From positions 1 to 37,947 of the forward strand of contig JAEZVB010000053.1 in assembly GCA_023443285.1 (NCBI GenBank): a stretch of 37,947 nt of DNA. Direction: 5' to 3'. The notes under the pieces were generated by a model. That model was given only the letters and a program-made list of their open reading frames with translations. It was not told the origin of the DNA and searched no databases. The number at the start of each line of letters is the position of its first letter. Position 1 is the first letter of the stretch. The translations under genes were made by a program, and so were the position numbers. Of the stretch, positions 1-8,832 are shown in pieces. This DNA is from Bacillota bacterium (lineage in GTDB: Bacteria; Bacillota; Negativicutes; Sporomusales; Sporomusaceae).

Positions 1-1572
1 ACTTAGTTCGTCAATCCGTTTTACCGATCCGACAATTTGCTGGCTACCAATTGCCATTTGTTCAATGGCAGCGGATATTTCCTTGACCTCATCAGATACT
101 TGGGTTACCAAATCTGCAATTTCCCGAAAGGCTTGTCCTGAAGCATTGACGACTTCGGCACCCAGCTTGACTTCCCGAGTACCATCGTTCATGGCTACCA
201 CCGCATTGTCGGTATCGCACTGAATTTCATTAATCAATGTGGCGATTTGCTTGGCGGCTTCCTGGGACTGCTCGGCCAATTTACGCACTTCTTCAGCTAC
301 TACGGCAAAGCCACGCCCTTGTTCTCCCGCACGAGCCGCCTCAATAGCAGCATTCAAGGCTAAGAGATTGGTCTGCCCGGCAATACCGGATATAGCATCT
401 ACTATCTGTCCGATTTCCTTGGATCGCTCACCCAGTTTAGTGACTACCTCAGCAGAGGTGGTAACAGTCTGTTCGATTTGGGCCATTTGGGTTACCGCTT
501 TTTCCACTGACTTATTTCCTTCTTTGGCTTTATTAGCTGCCTGAGCCGCTTGTCCAGATACTTCATTGGTGTTGGCAGCAATTTGTTGGATACTAGCCGA
601 CATCTGTTCTACTACCGCCGAAGCATCGTTAGCTGCACTCAACTGTTCCTCCGCGCCTTTTGCCACATCAGTAATCGAACCTGCAACCTGGTTAGCGGCT
701 TGAGCCGACTGATCAGCGCTGGCCGTTAGTTCTTCTGAAGATGCCGCCACCTGCTCGGCCGACTCATTAACTTGTTTCATCATTGTGCGAATGCTACTGC
801 ACATGCTTACTAAGGCATCAGCCAATTGACCAAATTCATCTTTGCTAACGAAAGTGCGCGGTTTATCCCGAAAATCGCCCTTCGCTAATTCTCTAGTAAA
901 TGATACCATTATGTTTATAGGTTTGATTATCATCCTGGTAATATATAGACCAGTCAGTATTAATAATAAACTTGCTGCCAACCCAGTTCCAACCATTAAT
1001 TTCTTGGAATGCTCAAAATCCACATTATTTTGGCTGTTTATTTCGTCAGCTCTTTTTGTATTATATTCCGTTAAAGCCAGTAGTTGTTCGTTAAACGCAT
1101 CCAACTTAGGGACAACACGCTGCACATATACCGCATAGGCTTCGGCGTTTTTTTTCTGCATGGCTAGTTTTATTAACTCATCTCTATCTTGTCTATAAGC
1201 TTGCAGTAATGCCTTCAATTTGTTCAGTTTCTCAACTTCAAACGAGTCAAGCTTTGTTTTTTCAAATTCAGAAATATTTTTGTTAAATTTCTCTGCCCGT
1301 TTATCTATATCGGCTTTAAGCCCCTTATTGCGCTTATCGTCAGCAGAAATTATAAGCTCCAATAAATCAGCTTGAATACCTCTAACTTGGCTCCGATTTT
1401 CATTTAACCACGCAATAGGAAGAAGGCTCTCCTTATACATCGCTGTCATATCTTCATTGGATTTCAGCAAATAATGATAACCGGTATAGCTTACAATTCC
1501 CAAAGATAAAAAAGCAATAAGAACTAGAACACCTAGCTTCAAACTAACTTTCATGTTATTAAGAAAACTCAT
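1..1572 (-). CDS. Methyl-accepting chemotaxis protein, 3' end cut by window edge
   Basis: Transmembrane chemoreceptor that signals to the CheA/CheW array. Translating the minus strand from the ATG at 1572 gives 524 codons with no stop before the window edge. A membrane helix lies at about residues 12-32, followed by a helical four-helix-bundle (4HB_MCP-like) sensor region to about 190. A second membrane helix follows at about 193-213, then a HAMP segment and a long helical signalling domain. The conserved hairpin tip (EAARAGEQGRGFAVVAEEVR) is present. AGGGGG lies just upstream of the start. The ligand cannot be told from sequence. The missing part should be only the last methylation helix. 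The + strand ORFs inside it are antisense shadows. Confidence 0.95.
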   Translation of the reverse strand, partial: MSFLNNMKVSLKLGVLVLIAFLSLGIVSYTGYHYLLKSNEDMTAMYKESLLPIAWLNENRSQVRGIQADLLELIISADDKRNKGLKADIDKRAEKFNKNISEFEKTKLDSFEVEKLNKLKALLQAYRQDRDELIKLAMQKKNAEAYAVYVQRVVPKLDAFNEQLLALTEYNTKRADEINSQNNVDFEHSKKLMVGTGLAASLLLILTGLYITRMIIKPINIMVSFTRELAKGDFRDKPRTFVSKDEFGQLADALVSMCSSIRTMMKQVNESAEQVAASSEELTASADQSAQAANQVAGSITDVAKGAEEQLSAANDASAVVEQMSASIQQIAANTNEVSGQAAQAANKAKEGNKSVEKAVTQMAQIEQTVTTSAEVVTKLGERSKEIGQIVDAISGIAGQTNLLALNAAIEAARAGEQGRGFAVVAEEVRKLAEQSQEAAKQIATLINEIQCDTDNAVVAMNDGTREVKLGAEVVNASGQAFREIADLVTQVSDEVKEISAAIEQMAIGSQQIVGSVKRIDELS

Positions 1573-1875
1573 TTTGTTAACCCCCTCATTTTAATATATT
1601 ACATCTGTTTTTCCTCCGTATTCGTATGCACTTGAGCAAGCTTATATTTTATATAAATAGGTATCCCTCATCACAATATTCCCTCCCCCCCCCAAAAAAA
1701 GAGTCGACTAGCCATCCTTGGCTGTCGACCTTATTCTGGCTCAATAATTCAGAATATTGGATTAATTCACTTCTCTAAAATTATTCTCCTACAGGAAAAA
1801 TGAGTGTTAGCGTGCTGTAAACATGCTAATTGACTCAAATTGTTTATGACAATTTCCGAAGCTACTATCTCATTG
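1573..1875. other. Intergenic region with terminator and nine-C tract
   Basis: A 303-base gap without a convincing gene. It contains the minus-strand terminator of the upstream DUF2294-type gene and, directly after its T-run, a run of nine C on the + strand (1685-1693). The remaining AT-rich part probably holds the chemoreceptor promoter, but I could not place a clear -35/-10 pair. Confidence 0.6.
1694..1729 (-). terminator. Rho-independent terminator of the DUF2294-like gene
   Basis: On the minus strand GTCGAC plus AGCCA pair with TGGCT plus GTCGAC around a 4-base loop (1703-1729), followed by TCTTTTTTT. It lies about 150 bases past the stop at 1876. Confidence 0.85.
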
Positions 1876-2592
1876 CTAGATATTCCAATTTCCCCGCCTC
1901 ATAATAAATGAAATACTGATATCATTGTCTATGTCAATGATATTTACGATATTTATTTCCGCACCAGTATACATTGAGTAAAAGGCCTCTTTAAGATTAT
2001 GTTCGGCAATTATTTCAACCCATTTGGCATTATCCATGCTTTTCGCTGCAAAAATCTTATCCCCTTTTGATACCAACCCCTCTATTACGTAAACTGTTAA
2101 ATTTGAATTCATACATATTGCTCTTGTTTTCTTAGGTCCTTTACCCGTAAGGTACCGAAGTTTTTTCGCTAGCAAGCCTACCTGTTGATCTTCCAGGCTC
2201 TGAATATCAGCATCGGCCTTGCAAAAAATTGGGTTTTCAAAAATAGTAATAATAAATAATCGATACTGTCCATCTAGATATATCAATTTATAATCTAAAT
2301 GACGGATACTCTGTCGATATTGTTGCTCATACTCTAACCAAAGATATTTTCGTATAATATTCCTAATAATTGGCTGCGCTTCGCTACGTTGTAAGGCAAG
2401 AGGCCCCTGAAAAAATTCAATTTCCCAATAAGGTATTACAATAGCGTGCAAAAGCCTGATATTCGCTTGTATTAAAATAGATTTTATCTTTAATGAAGGC
2501 AAATGATGTTTTTTACAAAACTCGTCTACTCGCCCCTGCGAGATTTTAATCTCATCTTCTTCTCGCGAATAATCATTCACAAAGGTTTCCAC
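1876..2592 (-). CDS. DUF2294 (MpsC-like) family protein, apparently two domain copies
   Basis: 238 residues, soluble, no signal peptide or membrane helix. The C-terminal half (about 145-238) has the DUF2294 pattern: a LTGKGPKKTR segment, then a hydrophobic strand with VIEGLVSKGDK, a helix, and a closing beta segment ending FIMRRG. The first half (about 60-145) looks like a diverged second copy. DUF2294 (PF10057) is named after a proposed Na+-translocating system (MpsC), but its biochemical role is unsettled, so no function is assigned. The GTG at 2592 has weak ribosome-site support. A GTG at 2580, with GGTGG eight bases upstream, is an equally good start. It appears monocistronic, with its own terminator downstream. 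Confidence 0.75.
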   Translation of the reverse strand: METFVNDYSREEDEIKISQGRVDEFCKKHHLPSLKIKSILIQANIRLLHAIVIPYWEIEFFQGPLALQRSEAQPIIRNIIRKYLWLEYEQQYRQSIRHLDYKLIYLDGQYRLFIITIFENPIFCKADADIQSLEDQQVGLLAKKLRYLTGKGPKKTRAICMNSNLTVYVIEGLVSKGDKIFAAKSMDNAKWVEIIAEHNLKEAFYSMYTGAEINIVNIIDIDNDISISFIMRRGNWNI

Positions 2593-2906
2593 CGTTCACT
2601 AATATATTGTGTTTATGAGAACATTCGTCAAAATCCTACAGAAATCCTTTTAAAATATATTTATATTATACTTTTTTGTAAGATATCCAGACCGAACATT
2701 CCAATATATTCCAAGTAAAGAAAATCAAAATTATCCAGTGGAGGCCATAGATCGAGGCGGATTATACAAATATGCACTTCATGGATAACGGGATAATTGT
2801 ATCACAGATTAAAGTAACGATAAAGAAACCGATCGAAATATAGAGTTTCTTTGTAAAATTTGTTTACTAATATCTCACCTTCGCAACAAATGTTTCCTGT
2901 AGGCCT
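2593..2906. other. Intergenic region without recognisable gene
   Basis: AT-rich sequence between the terminator of the broken inhibitor gene and the start of the DUF2294-like gene. The short ORFs here have no ribosome site or recognisable protein character. It probably carries the promoter of the minus-strand gene starting at 2592. Confidence 0.5.
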
Positions 2907-2942
2907 TAAAAAAAGCGGCCAAGACTCACCTGAGTTCGGCCG
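2907..2942 (-). terminator. Terminator after the M20 hydrolase/inhibitor transcript
   Basis: On the minus strand CGGCCGAACTCA and TGAGTCTTGGCCG form a long stem (2915-2942) with a 2-base loop, followed by CTTTTTTT. It lies 28 bases past the original stop codon of the broken chagasin-type gene at 2971. Confidence 0.88.
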
Positions 2943-2970
2943 TTTCTCGCTATACTGACAGCTCCATAAA

Positions 2971-3346
2971 CTACTTGTGTTCCTCAATCGTAACAGTGAT
3001 TGCCAGTGTCTTGGCTGACAAATTCTTATCTTCCCAGGGACGGGCAAGAGTAAAGCGGTTGGGGATCTGCTGTTTGAGATGTACTCACAAGCGTAGGTTC
3101 CCCCTCAACTTGCCATAGATAACCGGTTCCGCTGGCAGAAAGCAGTTCCACCCGGAACACTTCGCCTGGCTGAAGAGCAATCCCCATATCAACAATACCT
3201 TGATTAAAACCGTCCACCTGTACTGTCATCTTAACAGGAATCTCCCGGTAAGCCATACCTTCCGCAGCCGCACTGCCGGTAAATAAAAGCGGCAATACCA
3301 TCATTGTGAGCAATAGTCTAGACAAAACTTTTCGCAAAACACGCAT
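2971..3346 (-). pseudogene. Chagasin-type (I42) cysteine-protease inhibitor, frameshifted and internally deleted
   Basis: Intact members are small secreted or periplasmic inhibitors of papain-like cysteine proteases. Reading from the ATG at 3346 (GGAAGG seven bases upstream) gives a signal peptide (MRVLRKVLSRLLLTMMVLPL, then an AAAEG cleavage-like site) and a domain start with the loop SGTGYLWQ, matching the family's NPTTGYxW loop. The frame then stops at 3026. The family's final motif, RPWE (3031-3042), followed by a last strand ending TITVTIEEHK-like and a stop at 2971, lies in another frame. The central strand expected between the two is missing. I infer a deletion plus frameshift around 3050-3110. 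It begins 48 bases after the M20 hydrolase stop, so the two were probably cotranscribed. A shortened 109-residue product could still be made. Confidence 0.75.
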
Positions 3347-3394
3347 ATGCATTCCTTCCTTTCTATCGTATAAGTTCAAGATATGAAGAGCGAC

Positions 3395-4708
3395 TTACCC
3401 TCGCGCGAAATAGCTGTCCATTTTTTCAATATACTCTTCCTTTGTCATTAGAGGCTGGTAAGATTCCAAGATAGCTTTTGCCTGCCGGCCATCACCTACA
3501 AGTAAGTCAATGACCGTCATAGCCATAATTTTTGCCGGTAGAACACAGGCAGCATAGTAGTCAACAGCACAGAAATCTCTGGTATGCAGCGCCCCTGTCG
3601 TTCCGCCTATATAAGGATGAATAACTGGCATTAGGTGCGAAACGTCCCCCATGTCAGTGGAAGCGCTAAAATGGCCAGAATTCTTTATCTTTTCCCGCGC
3701 CAGAAACTGCATCGAATTTTCAACAAACAATTGGTTAAAGTCCGCCGAACAATGGAGCGGCAGATATCCGGGAAGAGTTTGTATCACTGTTTGCGCGCCC
3801 ACGGCATCGCCGCCGGCTCTAAGCGCCCTATCAACCTTGATGTGGGTTGCATCAATTGCCTGCATGGTTTTTGCCCGCACATAGGTTTCCATTCGCACAT
3901 CAGCCGGTACACTATTTACCAGATCGCCGCCCTTGGTTATGATGGGGTGCACCCGTACAATATCGTCATCACGGAAGGTCTCACGCAAAGCATGAATTCC
4001 CATGAGACCCAGCATGGCAGCATTGAGAGCATTAATGCCTTGATCAGGCGCTTCGGCAGCGTGGGCTTCTTGTCCAACATATTGGATGGTTTTGCCGATA
4101 AAGCCATTACTGGAATCCCCAATTTGCACGGTAGGTTCCGGCGTATCCTTAGCGGAATGAATCATCATGGCCATATCGACGTCATCAAAAGCCCCACGAT
4201 AGATGAGTTCTTGCTTGCCGCCGAGATAATGCAGTTTCCCTGCTTCTCTTAGCTTTAGCCGATAAGCAATCTCGACATATTCTTCGGCAGGAACTGCCAT
4301 AAAGGTTACATTGCCTGTAAGCTGCTGACTTACCTCACTACGTTTCAACCCCAGCGCAGCCCCCAGCATAGCTCCTAGCTGCAGGTGATGTCCACAGGCA
4401 TGAGCAGCCCCTGTTGTCGGATCTGCGCAGGGACTATCCGGACATAGAATGGCATCCAATTCACCTAAAATAGCAATATTGGGGCCGTTGCCTTGCTCTT
4501 TTAACTTGGCCTTTACTCCAGTAATTGCCAAACCGTCTTCATAGGGTAAGCCAATTTCTTCAAAAAACTTTTTTACAAGCTTGGAAGTTACCTGTTCCTT
4601 GTAGCCCAGCTCCGGGTGCTGCGCTATGTCCTTTGCCAGCTTGATAATTGTTTCCTGATGCTCATCAATGACGCTGCAGACTTTACTTTTCAACTCAGTA
4701 GTTTCCAT
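3395..4708 (-). CDS. M20 (M20D-like) metallo-amidohydrolase
   Basis: 437-residue zinc aminoacylase/carboxypeptidase-type enzyme that cleaves an amide bond of an N-acyl amino acid or small peptide. Visible family motifs are GELDAI (about residue 82), HACGHH (about 105) with metal ligands, PAEE (about 139) with the catalytic glutamate, and a late H-containing GTTGALHTRDF segment. It has a typical length and no signal peptide, so it should be cytoplasmic. The class resembles AbgB/HipO-type amidohydrolases (aminobenzoyl-glutamate, hippurate, indole-acetyl amino acids), but the substrate is not visible. It is transcribed divergently from the DUF3100 membrane pair, which suggests those proteins bring in its substrate. 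The broken chagasin-type gene follows directly. Confidence 0.9.
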   Translation of the reverse strand: METTELKSKVCSVIDEHQETIIKLAKDIAQHPELGYKEQVTSKLVKKFFEEIGLPYEDGLAITGVKAKLKEQGNGPNIAILGELDAILCPDSPCADPTTGAAHACGHHLQLGAMLGAALGLKRSEVSQQLTGNVTFMAVPAEEYVEIAYRLKLREAGKLHYLGGKQELIYRGAFDDVDMAMMIHSAKDTPEPTVQIGDSSNGFIGKTIQYVGQEAHAAEAPDQGINALNAAMLGLMGIHALRETFRDDDIVRVHPIITKGGDLVNSVPADVRMETYVRAKTMQAIDATHIKVDRALRAGGDAVGAQTVIQTLPGYLPLHCSADFNQLFVENSMQFLAREKIKNSGHFSASTDMGDVSHLMPVIHPYIGGTTGALHTRDFCAVDYYAACVLPAKIMAMTVIDLLVGDGRQAKAILESYQPLMTKEEYIEKMDSYFARG

Positions 4709-4875
4709 AACTATGACTCCTTATTTTGTCTTGTATCTCTTATCCTTACTATATTTACTGGATAAGTTTAACTCACTTTAGTTATGATTCTACCATAAAA
4801 GATTATTATGTGATATAATATTTCCATCATTTATACAAATGTACCTATCAAAAAAACCAAAGGAGGAATAGCAAT

Positions 4876-5685
4876 TTGGACATTTTAAAAAACTGGCGAA
4901 TCCATTGTATCGCACTCATTATTGTCATTATTTGCGAATGGATTGGCGCCAAAAAGATTCCAGTAGGACCAGGTGTACTCCTTTTTCTGCCCATGCTATA
5001 TGCTATGGTCATCGGCGGTATTTTGAGCGTTCCCCGGTTAAAGGTTGTGAAACCCCAAGAGATGAATTTGGCCTCTGCCATTTTGGGTATCACCACACTC
5101 ATGCTAGTGACTAAGCTTGGAACGGTAATCGGTCCGCAGGTTGTAAAAGTCGCACAATCCGGACTTTCATTATCCTTGCAGGAGCTCGGACATTTCTTTG
5201 GAACAGTAATCCTCGGTTTACCTATTGCCATAGCACTAGGTCTGGGACGCGAGGCTATTGGTGCAACATTTTCCATTGACAGAGAACCAAACATCGCAAT
5301 TATCAGTGAAAAATATGGCTTAAGTTCACCTGAAGGACGCGGCGTTATGTCGATATATATATGTGGCACCTTGTTCGGCGCTGTATGGCTGGGCTTGTTA
5401 GCAGGCTACCTTGCAGCCCTCGATATTTTCCATCCTTATGCGTTAGCCATGGGGGCTGGCGTTGGTTCTGGCAGCATGATGGCAGCCGCTTCCGGTGCGA
5501 TTAAATCGGTTTTCCCTGATAAGGCGGCTGAGATTTTGATGTATGCAGGAGCTGCAAATCTTTTAACAACCATCATCGGCATCTATTTTTCGCTCTTTAT
5601 CTCCCTCCCTGTTACCGAAAAACTCTATACTTTGCTCAAACCTATTTTGGGTCGGAAAAATGATTCAAAGGAGGCTGATGCATAA
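4876..5685 (+). CDS. DUF3100 family membrane protein, putative transporter subunit
   Basis: 269 residues with about seven or eight hydrophobic helices, a glycine-rich segment (AMGAGVGSGSMMAAASGAIK, about 195-215) and a charged C-terminal tail. I recognise the DUF3100 pattern; its function is not established. The start is TTG at 4876 with AAAGGAGG upstream. The stop overlaps the next ATG by one base (TAATG), so the two genes are translationally coupled and their products probably form one complex. Together with the divergent amidohydrolase this suggests uptake of an amide-linked substrate (inference). Confidence 0.75.
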   Translation: MDILKNWRIHCIALIIVIICEWIGAKKIPVGPGVLLFLPMLYAMVIGGILSVPRLKVVKPQEMNLASAILGITTLMLVTKLGTVIGPQVVKVAQSGLSLSLQELGHFFGTVILGLPIAIALGLGREAIGATFSIDREPNIAIISEKYGLSSPEGRGVMSIYICGTLFGAVWLGLLAGYLAALDIFHPYALAMGAGVGSGSMMAAASGAIKSVFPDKAAEILMYAGAANLLTTIIGIYFSLFISLPVTEKLYTLLKPILGRKNDSKEADA

Positions 5686-6131
5686 TGAAATTCCGCGATA
5701 TGTCCATTGCTTTGGTACTGATAGGTATTATGACAATAGCAGGTAATACCGTCGGCTATCATATGCCGGTAGGCGAAGCTGCCATTGGCTATGCGATTAT
5801 GCTTATCATTACTCTAGTCGGCGCCGGTTTAACCCACGTAATACCCATTAAATTGCCTATGGTGTTTTGGGTATCCATTGTGGCGCTGCTAGTGACAGCC
5901 CCAATTTCCCCCATTGCCAAAACCGTTACATTTTATACATCTAAGGTTGACTTCCTAGCTCTGTGCACACCGATTTTGGCCTATGCCGGTTTAGCTATCG
6001 GCAAAGATTTAGAGGCCTTTAAAAAAATGTCCTGGAAAATTATCGTTGTCGCTTTAGCGGTGTACACTGGCACTTTCTTATGCGCCGCTGTCATTGCTCA
6101 AATTATGTTGCGCTTCGAAGGAATAATTTAG
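5685..6131 (+). CDS. Small integral membrane protein coupled to DUF3100
   Basis: 148 residues with four or five hydrophobic helices and very short loops. The segment TPILAYAGLAIGKDLEAFKKMSWKI resembles the end of LysO/LrgB-like or sodium-solute carrier halves, but I cannot place it firmly. It overlaps the DUF3100 stop by one base, which argues for fixed stoichiometry with that protein. A strong terminator follows, so the operon has two genes. Confidence 0.7.
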   Translation: MKFRDMSIALVLIGIMTIAGNTVGYHMPVGEAAIGYAIMLIITLVGAGLTHVIPIKLPMVFWVSIVALLVTAPISPIAKTVTFYTSKVDFLALCTPILAYAGLAIGKDLEAFKKMSWKIIVVALAVYTGTFLCAAVIAQIMLRFEGII

Positions 6132-6162
6132 CAGGGAAAATGTAATGTAAATACCCAGAAAG

Positions 6163-6196
6163 CAGCAGACCCATGTATAGTGGGTCTGCTGTTTTT
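6163..6196 (+). terminator. Terminator of the DUF3100 operon
   Basis: CAGCAGACCCA pairs perfectly with TGGGTCTGCTG around a 7-base loop, followed by TTTTT. It begins 31 bases after the stop at 6131. Confidence 0.93.
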
Positions 6197-6221
6197 AAGA
6201 AAGTTATACTATCTGTTAAGG

Positions 6222-6274
6222 TAAAAAAGACGCTTTCACCTTGGCTTACAGAGCGAGGGCGAAAAGCGTCTTTT
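6222..6274 (-). terminator. Terminator of dapA, possibly bidirectional
   Basis: AAGACGCTTTC (from about 6228) pairs with GAAAAGCGTCTT (6261-6272) across a roughly 23-base loop, with T-runs on both strands. It lies about 30 bases past the dapA stop. Confidence 0.75.
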
Positions 6275-6302
6275 ATAATGTAAATACTTTTTAATCTCTT
6301 CT

Positions 6303-7184
6303 CTACTTGATCAATCCATATGCTTTCATTTCGCTACGGAGTAATTCCATGTTATTATCGGCAAGCTCGGTTAGCGGCATGCGGCATTGCCCGGCATTAA
6401 ATCCCATCAGATTTACAGCCGCTTTCACCGGAATTGGGTTTACTTCGCAAAATAAGGCTTTGATGAGATTTAAGGTTTGAAGCTGCAGCTTAGTGGCAGC
6501 CTTGGTATCGCCCTGGAGGTATTTCTCCACCATATCGTGGGTGTCTTTGGGGATAATGTTAGCCATAACCGAAATGACGCCTTTGCCCCCAAGTGACATC
6601 ACCGGCAAAACATTGGCATCCTCGCCGGAATATACGGTAAAGTCTTCACCGCACAGGTTTACTATATCACCAACCTGCGCCAAGTTACATTCCTTAACAG
6701 CAACAATATTATCAATTTCTGATAAGGCTTTCAGCGTATCAGGATTGATGTTTACATTGGTTCTGCTCGGTACATTGTACAAAATAATGGGAAGCTTAAC
6801 ACTTTCGGCAATCATTTTGAAATGGGCGAATAAGCCTTTTTGCGTAGCTTTATTATAGTAAGGAGTTACAGACAGCAATCCGTCGGCACCAACTGCCTCG
6901 GCTGCTTTAGATAACTCGATGGCATGGCGTGTATCATTACTGCCTGTACCGGCAATAACCGGTACGCGCTTGTTGACGGTATCCACCACAAACTTGATAG
7001 CATCAATATGTTCAGGATCAGGCATGGTAGAGGCTTCGCCTGTGGTACCACAAACTACTATAGCATCTGTGCCACCCTGTATTTGAAACTCAATTAGTTT
7101 GGCAAAAGCTGAATAGTCAATACCGTTGTCAGTAAAAGGAGTAACAATGGCTACTGCAGAACCGATAAATAATGGTCTTTTCAT
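6303..7184 (-). CDS. dapA: 4-hydroxy-tetrahydrodipicolinate synthase
   Basis: Cytoplasmic TIM-barrel enzyme that condenses pyruvate with aspartate semialdehyde in the first committed step of lysine and diaminopimelate synthesis. At 293 residues it has the normal length. The pyruvate-binding GTTGEAS is at 46-52 (Thr47, Thr48), with Tyr110 in TPYYNKA, Tyr136 and Arg141 in YNVPSRT, and the Schiff-base Lys164 in VAVKE. These fit DapA better than N-acetylneuraminate lyase or 2-keto-3-deoxygluconate aldolase, though a paralogue with another aldol substrate cannot be excluded. It is flanked by terminators on both sides and stands alone, not in a lysine operon. Confidence 0.92.
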   Translation of the reverse strand: MKRPLFIGSAVAIVTPFTDNGIDYSAFAKLIEFQIQGGTDAIVVCGTTGEASTMPDPEHIDAIKFVVDTVNKRVPVIAGTGSNDTRHAIELSKAAEAVGADGLLSVTPYYNKATQKGLFAHFKMIAESVKLPIILYNVPSRTNVNINPDTLKALSEIDNIVAVKECNLAQVGDIVNLCGEDFTVYSGEDANVLPVMSLGGKGVISVMANIIPKDTHDMVEKYLQGDTKAATKLQLQTLNLIKALFCEVNPIPVKAAVNLMGFNAGQCRMPLTELADNNMELLRSEMKAYGLIK

Positions 7185-7351
7185 AAGTCAACCACCTTTA
7201 TTTATTTTTGGTTGGTAAATTTTATTAATACTATGATTATAGCTTATAAAACAACCATTTTCCAGACAGATATTGCTTTTACTGATTTCTTTCTTCGAAA
7301 AATCTATTTTTACGTGTTTTTCATTTAGGTCAAGTCGCTTGTTTACTATAC

Positions 7352-7388
7352 AAAATGGGGGCACTGCACAAAGTCAGTTGCCCCCATT
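7352..7388 (-). terminator. Terminator of the malic enzyme/DASS operon
   Basis: AATGGGGGCA pairs perfectly with TGCCCCCATT (7354-7363 with 7379-7388), followed on the minus strand by TTGTAT. The U-tail is weak, but the stem is strong and lies 10 bases past the stop at 7398. Confidence 0.75.
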
Positions 7389-7397
7389 GCTAGTAAA

Positions 7398-8801
7398 TTA
7401 CCAAAGTCCGAGGAATTTCCACCACATGCTTCCAATGCCGATAAAGATAATGAGATTGACGACTGACATAATAAAGCCGATCTTCCACCAGGTTCCCTGA
7501 GGCACATAACCCGATCCGAAGAATATCGGTGCCGGCCCTGTTGCGTAGTGAGTCAAACCTCCATACAAAGCAGAAATAACGCCTAGACTCATTGCTGCCA
7601 GGAAGGCAGGTGCCCCAGCTGCAACGGCGACAGCCAAAAAGGCCGCATACATGGCAGTAACATGCGCCGAAAGACTAGCAAATGCATAGTGAGAATACAT
7701 ATATACGAGTAGTAATATACCTAAAGACATCGCCCAGGAATATCCGACCAGCGAGGCTCCCACAATCTTGGCGAACCAGGCGATAAGCCCTATTTTGGCA
7801 AGCGCGCCAGCCAGGCTGATCAGAGCGCCCATCCAAACCAATGTATCCCATGCGCCTTTTTCTTCAAGAACATCTTGCCATTCAATAGCTTTACCGACAA
7901 GCATAATACCAACACAGACAATAGCGGAGATAGTCGCGTCTATTTTTGTATAGGTAGCTGTACTCCAGAGAAGAAGTGCAATAACGAATGTACAGGCAAC
8001 CACCTTCTCACCGTAGGACATCGGCCCCATCGTATCCAATTCTTTCCGGGCAATCACTTTAGCCTCCGGTGTCTTGGTAATTTCAGGCGGATAAAGTTTA
8101 TAAATGATATAGGGTGCCAAAGCCAGTGCGATTAAACCGGGAAGAATGCCAGCAATCGCCCATGTTCCCCAGCTGATTTGTACTTTTGATGTTTGCATAG
8201 CCAGCGCTGCTACCAGTGAGTTAGGCGCCACAGCCGTCAAAAACATGGCTGATGTAATGCAGTTTCCCTGAAATGTAGATTTCATAAGATAAGAGCCAAT
8301 TTTACGTGATGTTTCTCCAGGTTCTGAACCGAAGGCTGAGGAAAGGCTACGAACGATAGGATATAGAATGCCGCCGCCGCGGGCTGTGTTCGAAGGTGTA
8401 GCTGGAGCTATAATCAAGTCACTGAGAACCATTGCATAAGCCATCTTAAGCGAACTGTCACCAATGGCAGCCATAATCTTATAGGCGATACGGCGCCCAA
8501 GCCCTGTCTTGACAAATCCCTTGGCAAAGAGAAAAGCTGACACAATCAACCATATGGTCGTGTTGCCAAAACCCGAAAGAAGGTCGGCTGGCTTCACGAT
8601 CCCGAATAACCCAGTTAGGCCAATAGCAATTAAAGCGATGGCACCAATCGGCAAAGGCTGAAGAATAAATCCTAAAATCGTTGCAACAAAGATAGCAAAA
8701 AGATGCCACGCAGGTACACTCAGTCCAGCTGGAACCGGCAGGAACCAGATAACAACTCCAACGGCTAGCACGGTTAACCCATTACGCAGATTTTTGTTCA
8801 T
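7398..8801 (-). CDS. DASS/SLC13 family anion transporter, probably di- or tricarboxylate (malate)
   Basis: 467-residue membrane carrier with about 12 hydrophobic segments, typical of CitT/SodiT1-like transporters. Both substrate-site signatures are visible: PSNTARGGGILYP near 135-148 (the SNT motif) and GGLTHYATGPAPIFFGSGY near 415-433. It could work as a Na+ symporter or as a dicarboxylate exchanger. It lies 104 bases downstream of the malic enzyme on the same strand, so malate (or fumarate/citrate leading to malate) is the likely substrate. A conserved-looking hairpin sits between the two genes. Confidence 0.9.
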   Translation of the reverse strand: MNKNLRNGLTVLAVGVVIWFLPVPAGLSVPAWHLFAIFVATILGFILQPLPIGAIALIAIGLTGLFGIVKPADLLSGFGNTTIWLIVSAFLFAKGFVKTGLGRRIAYKIMAAIGDSSLKMAYAMVLSDLIIAPATPSNTARGGGILYPIVRSLSSAFGSEPGETSRKIGSYLMKSTFQGNCITSAMFLTAVAPNSLVAALAMQTSKVQISWGTWAIAGILPGLIALALAPYIIYKLYPPEITKTPEAKVIARKELDTMGPMSYGEKVVACTFVIALLLWSTATYTKIDATISAIVCVGIMLVGKAIEWQDVLEEKGAWDTLVWMGALISLAGALAKIGLIAWFAKIVGASLVGYSWAMSLGILLLVYMYSHYAFASLSAHVTAMYAAFLAVAVAAGAPAFLAAMSLGVISALYGGLTHYATGPAPIFFGSGYVPQGTWWKIGFIMSVVNLIIFIGIGSMWWKFLGLW

Positions 8802-8832
8802 GATACACTCTCCCTTGTGTCAATTTCACCTC

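Noticed and set aside
1703..1729. GTCGAC repeats as an attachment or recombination site
   Set aside because: The repeats form the stem of a terminator with a T-run; no integrase or duplicated target is present.
2802..3047. Separate 81-residue minus-strand ORF
   Set aside because: Its frame is not the one carrying the inhibitor's RPWE end; it is an accidental reading across the decayed gene and its terminator.
3635..4252. 205-residue + strand ORF
   Set aside because: Antisense shadow of the M20 hydrolase, whose motifs are clear in the other strand.
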